A stretch of DNA of 64,000 nt from Micrococcus flavus (GTDB lineage Bacteria; Actinomycetota; Actinomycetes; Actinomycetales; Micrococcaceae): the NCBI RefSeq assembly GCF_014204815.1, contig NZ_JACHMC010000001.1, forward strand, positions 2,046,001 through 2,110,000. Direction: 5' to 3'. Both the position numbers and the translations under genes were made by a program. Below the pieces are notes generated by a model, which ran no database searches, was not told the DNA's origin, and saw only the letters and a list, made by a program, of their open reading frames with translations. This document shows positions 62,867-64,000 of this stretch, in pieces (position 1 is the first letter of the stretch; each line of letters opens with the position of its first letter).

Positions 62867-62903
62867 ACGACGCCCGCCCCGGTCGGACCGGGGCGGGCGT
62901 CGT
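62867..62903 (+). terminator. lysC terminator
   Basis: 18-bp arms (62867-62884 / 62886-62903) directly after the lysC stop. Confidence 0.75.
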
Positions 62904-62929
62904 CGTCTCCCCGAGTCGCGACCCCGGAC

Positions 62930-62978
62930 ACGACGCCGCCCCCGCACCTTCACGAGGAAGGTGCGGGGGCGGCGTCGT
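62930..62978 (-). terminator. Terminator of the protease gene
   Basis: 22-bp perfect arms (62930-62951 / 62957-62978) with an acgag loop, 30 bp past the stop of the convergent protease gene. Confidence 0.8.
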
Positions 62979-63007
62979 CAGGGGCCGAGCCCGTCAGGGG
63001 TGTCCGA

Positions 63008-64000
63008 TCAGGGGACCGTCACCTCGACGTCGGTGGCGACGCCCTCGGCCCACTGGACCTGGCCGCGCCAGGTGCCGGAGGTCAGGCCGTCCCAGGACAC
63101 GGTGGCCTCGGTCTCCTCACCCACGGTCACGGGGACCGGGTTCGGGGAGACGGTGAGGTTGCCGGCGTCCGTGGTCAGCTGCACGGTCTCCAGGGACGCG
63201 GTGTCCGCGCCGGCCGGGTTCGCGTAGAGCTGGGTCAGCACCAGGTAGGTGCCGGCCTCCGGGTTCTGGATGGTGACGGCCTCATCCGAGGCCGCCGTGG
63301 CGGACGCCAGTTGCTGGCCGGAGGGGGTCTGCACCAGCATGTCCCAGTCGGCGGTGTCCACGCCGGAGTCGACTGCGAAGGTCACGGTCTCCACACCCTC
63401 GCCCACGGTCACCTGGGAGACCTTGGACGCGCCGGGCTCGAGGGTGACCGCCTGGGCGTCCACCTTGTTCAGGCCCAGGACGGTGGGGGTGAGCTCCCCG
63501 CTGAAGCCGGGCTCGATGGTGACCTGCTCGGAGCCCGAGGCCCCGGTGCCCTGCACGGCGGTCTCGGCGAGGGCCGGGACCGACTTGAGGGTGATCGGCG
63601 AGGTCACCGTGGGGACGGCCTTGCCCTTGGCGGTGGACCAGGAGAAGGAGCCGTGGTCCCACTCGTTCAGCGCCGCGTCGGTGCGGGTGATCGTGAGGGT
63701 GACCTCGGCCGACTGACCGGCCTTCAGGTCCAGGACGGACGGGGAGGCGGTGACGTCGTAGCCCGGCATGTCCTCGGAGAACTGCCAGCGGCCGTTCTCC
63801 AGGGCGGTGACGGTGCGCGTCACCGTGGTGGTGCCCAGCACGTCCGGGATGGCCACGGACGCCAGGTTGACGTCACGGCCGCGCAGCTCGCCCATGATCA
63901 GGGCGTCCCACTGCTCGGCGCCCGACTCGTAGACCAGGCCCGGACGGGCGGCGGCCTTCGGGTCGGCCGAGCCGGCACCGGTGGCGAAGTTGTCCTCGTT
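63008..64000 (-). CDS. Subtilisin-like (S8) serine protease, C-terminal part
   Basis: The gene runs off the right end of the window; 330 C-terminal residues are seen. The first visible residues, NEDNFATGAGSADPKAA followed by RPGLVYESG, match the segment just after the protease domain of secreted subtilases. Then comes an Fn3-like domain (TVTRTVTALENGRWQF) and at least one further beta-sandwich module rich in Thr/Val. The catalytic triad lies outside the window. Probably an extracellular or wall-associated protease. Confidence 0.75.
   Translation of the reverse strand, partial: NEDNFATGAGSADPKAAARPGLVYESGAEQWDALIMGELRGRDVNLASVAIPDVLGTTTVTRTVTALENGRWQFSEDMPGYDVTASPSVLDLKAGQSAEVTLTITRTDAALNEWDHGSFSWSTAKGKAVPTVTSPITLKSVPALAETAVQGTGASGSEQVTIEPGFSGELTPTVLGLNKVDAQAVTLEPGASKVSQVTVGEGVETVTFAVDSGVDTADWDMLVQTPSGQQLASATAASDEAVTIQNPEAGTYLVLTQLYANPAGADTASLETVQLTTDAGNLTVSPNPVPVTVGEETEATVSWDGLTSGTWRGQVQWAEGVATDVEVTVP

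Overview
The window is very GC-rich (roughly 70-75% by eye, with GC-ending codons) and comes from an actinobacterial chromosome. Gene content and compact Micrococcaceae-style spacing suggest Micrococcus or a close relative; that assignment is inference. A recurrent promoter form supports an actinobacterium: a TANNNT -10 box placed 6-8 nt before the start codon, so many transcripts are probably leaderless.

Chromosome, left part (1-36.8 kb). It opens with an M20 amidohydrolase, two unknown proteins, and a NarL-type two-component system with a small secreted Cys-pair peptide gene beside the kinase. Next come a degenerate nuclease-like membrane protein, the glycine-cleavage genes gcvP-gcvT behind a glycine riboswitch, and a 5'-truncated ectoine synthase remnant. 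A YeiH-type exporter precedes a valine/acyl-CoA catabolic block: acyl-CoA dehydrogenase, acyl-CoA ligase, MarR regulator, SDR, mmsA, mmsB, enoyl-CoA hydratase and 3-hydroxyisobutyryl-CoA hydrolase. These reduce ETF, and etfBA lies just downstream next to a b-type cytochrome with a repeated N-terminal motif. Then follow a Nudix hydrolase, L-serine dehydratase, a BrkB-like membrane protein, a nuclease lipoprotein, a TspO-like protein, a HAD hydrolase, a 2-oxoglutarate oxygenase and an AgcS amino-acid:cation symporter. gcvPT, sdaA and AgcS fit glycine/serine/alanine use as carbon source.

Integrated element (36,856-52,779). A 15.9-kb island is inserted in the 3' end of tRNA-Ser(GGA). An 18-bp copy of the tRNA end marks the left border; a tyrosine integrase lies next to the tRNA at the right border. 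The backbone resembles an actinobacterial integrative plasmid-like element: integrase, Zn-ribbon protein, excisionase, a 40-aa Cys-containing small ORF, a primase-polymerase and a replication-type protein with iteron-like repeats, plus a candidate HEPN protein at the left end. The last four genes of the operon are linked by overlaps or a 3-nt gap. I see no transfer gene. A 10.8-kb block bounded by two inverted, diverged IS5-family elements splits this backbone. It carries a CmtR-regulated metal-efflux operon continuing into a DsbA-VKOR disulfide pair, plus CcdA, a CtaG-like protein and a rearranged nest of IS3-family fragments.

Chromosome, right part (52.8-64 kb). tRNA-Ser, the SRP RNA, gluQ(RS), a nitroreductase, dnaX, recR, a two-gene ABC exporter, lysC with an internal start for its beta subunit, and the C-terminal part of a subtilisin-like protease running off the window end.
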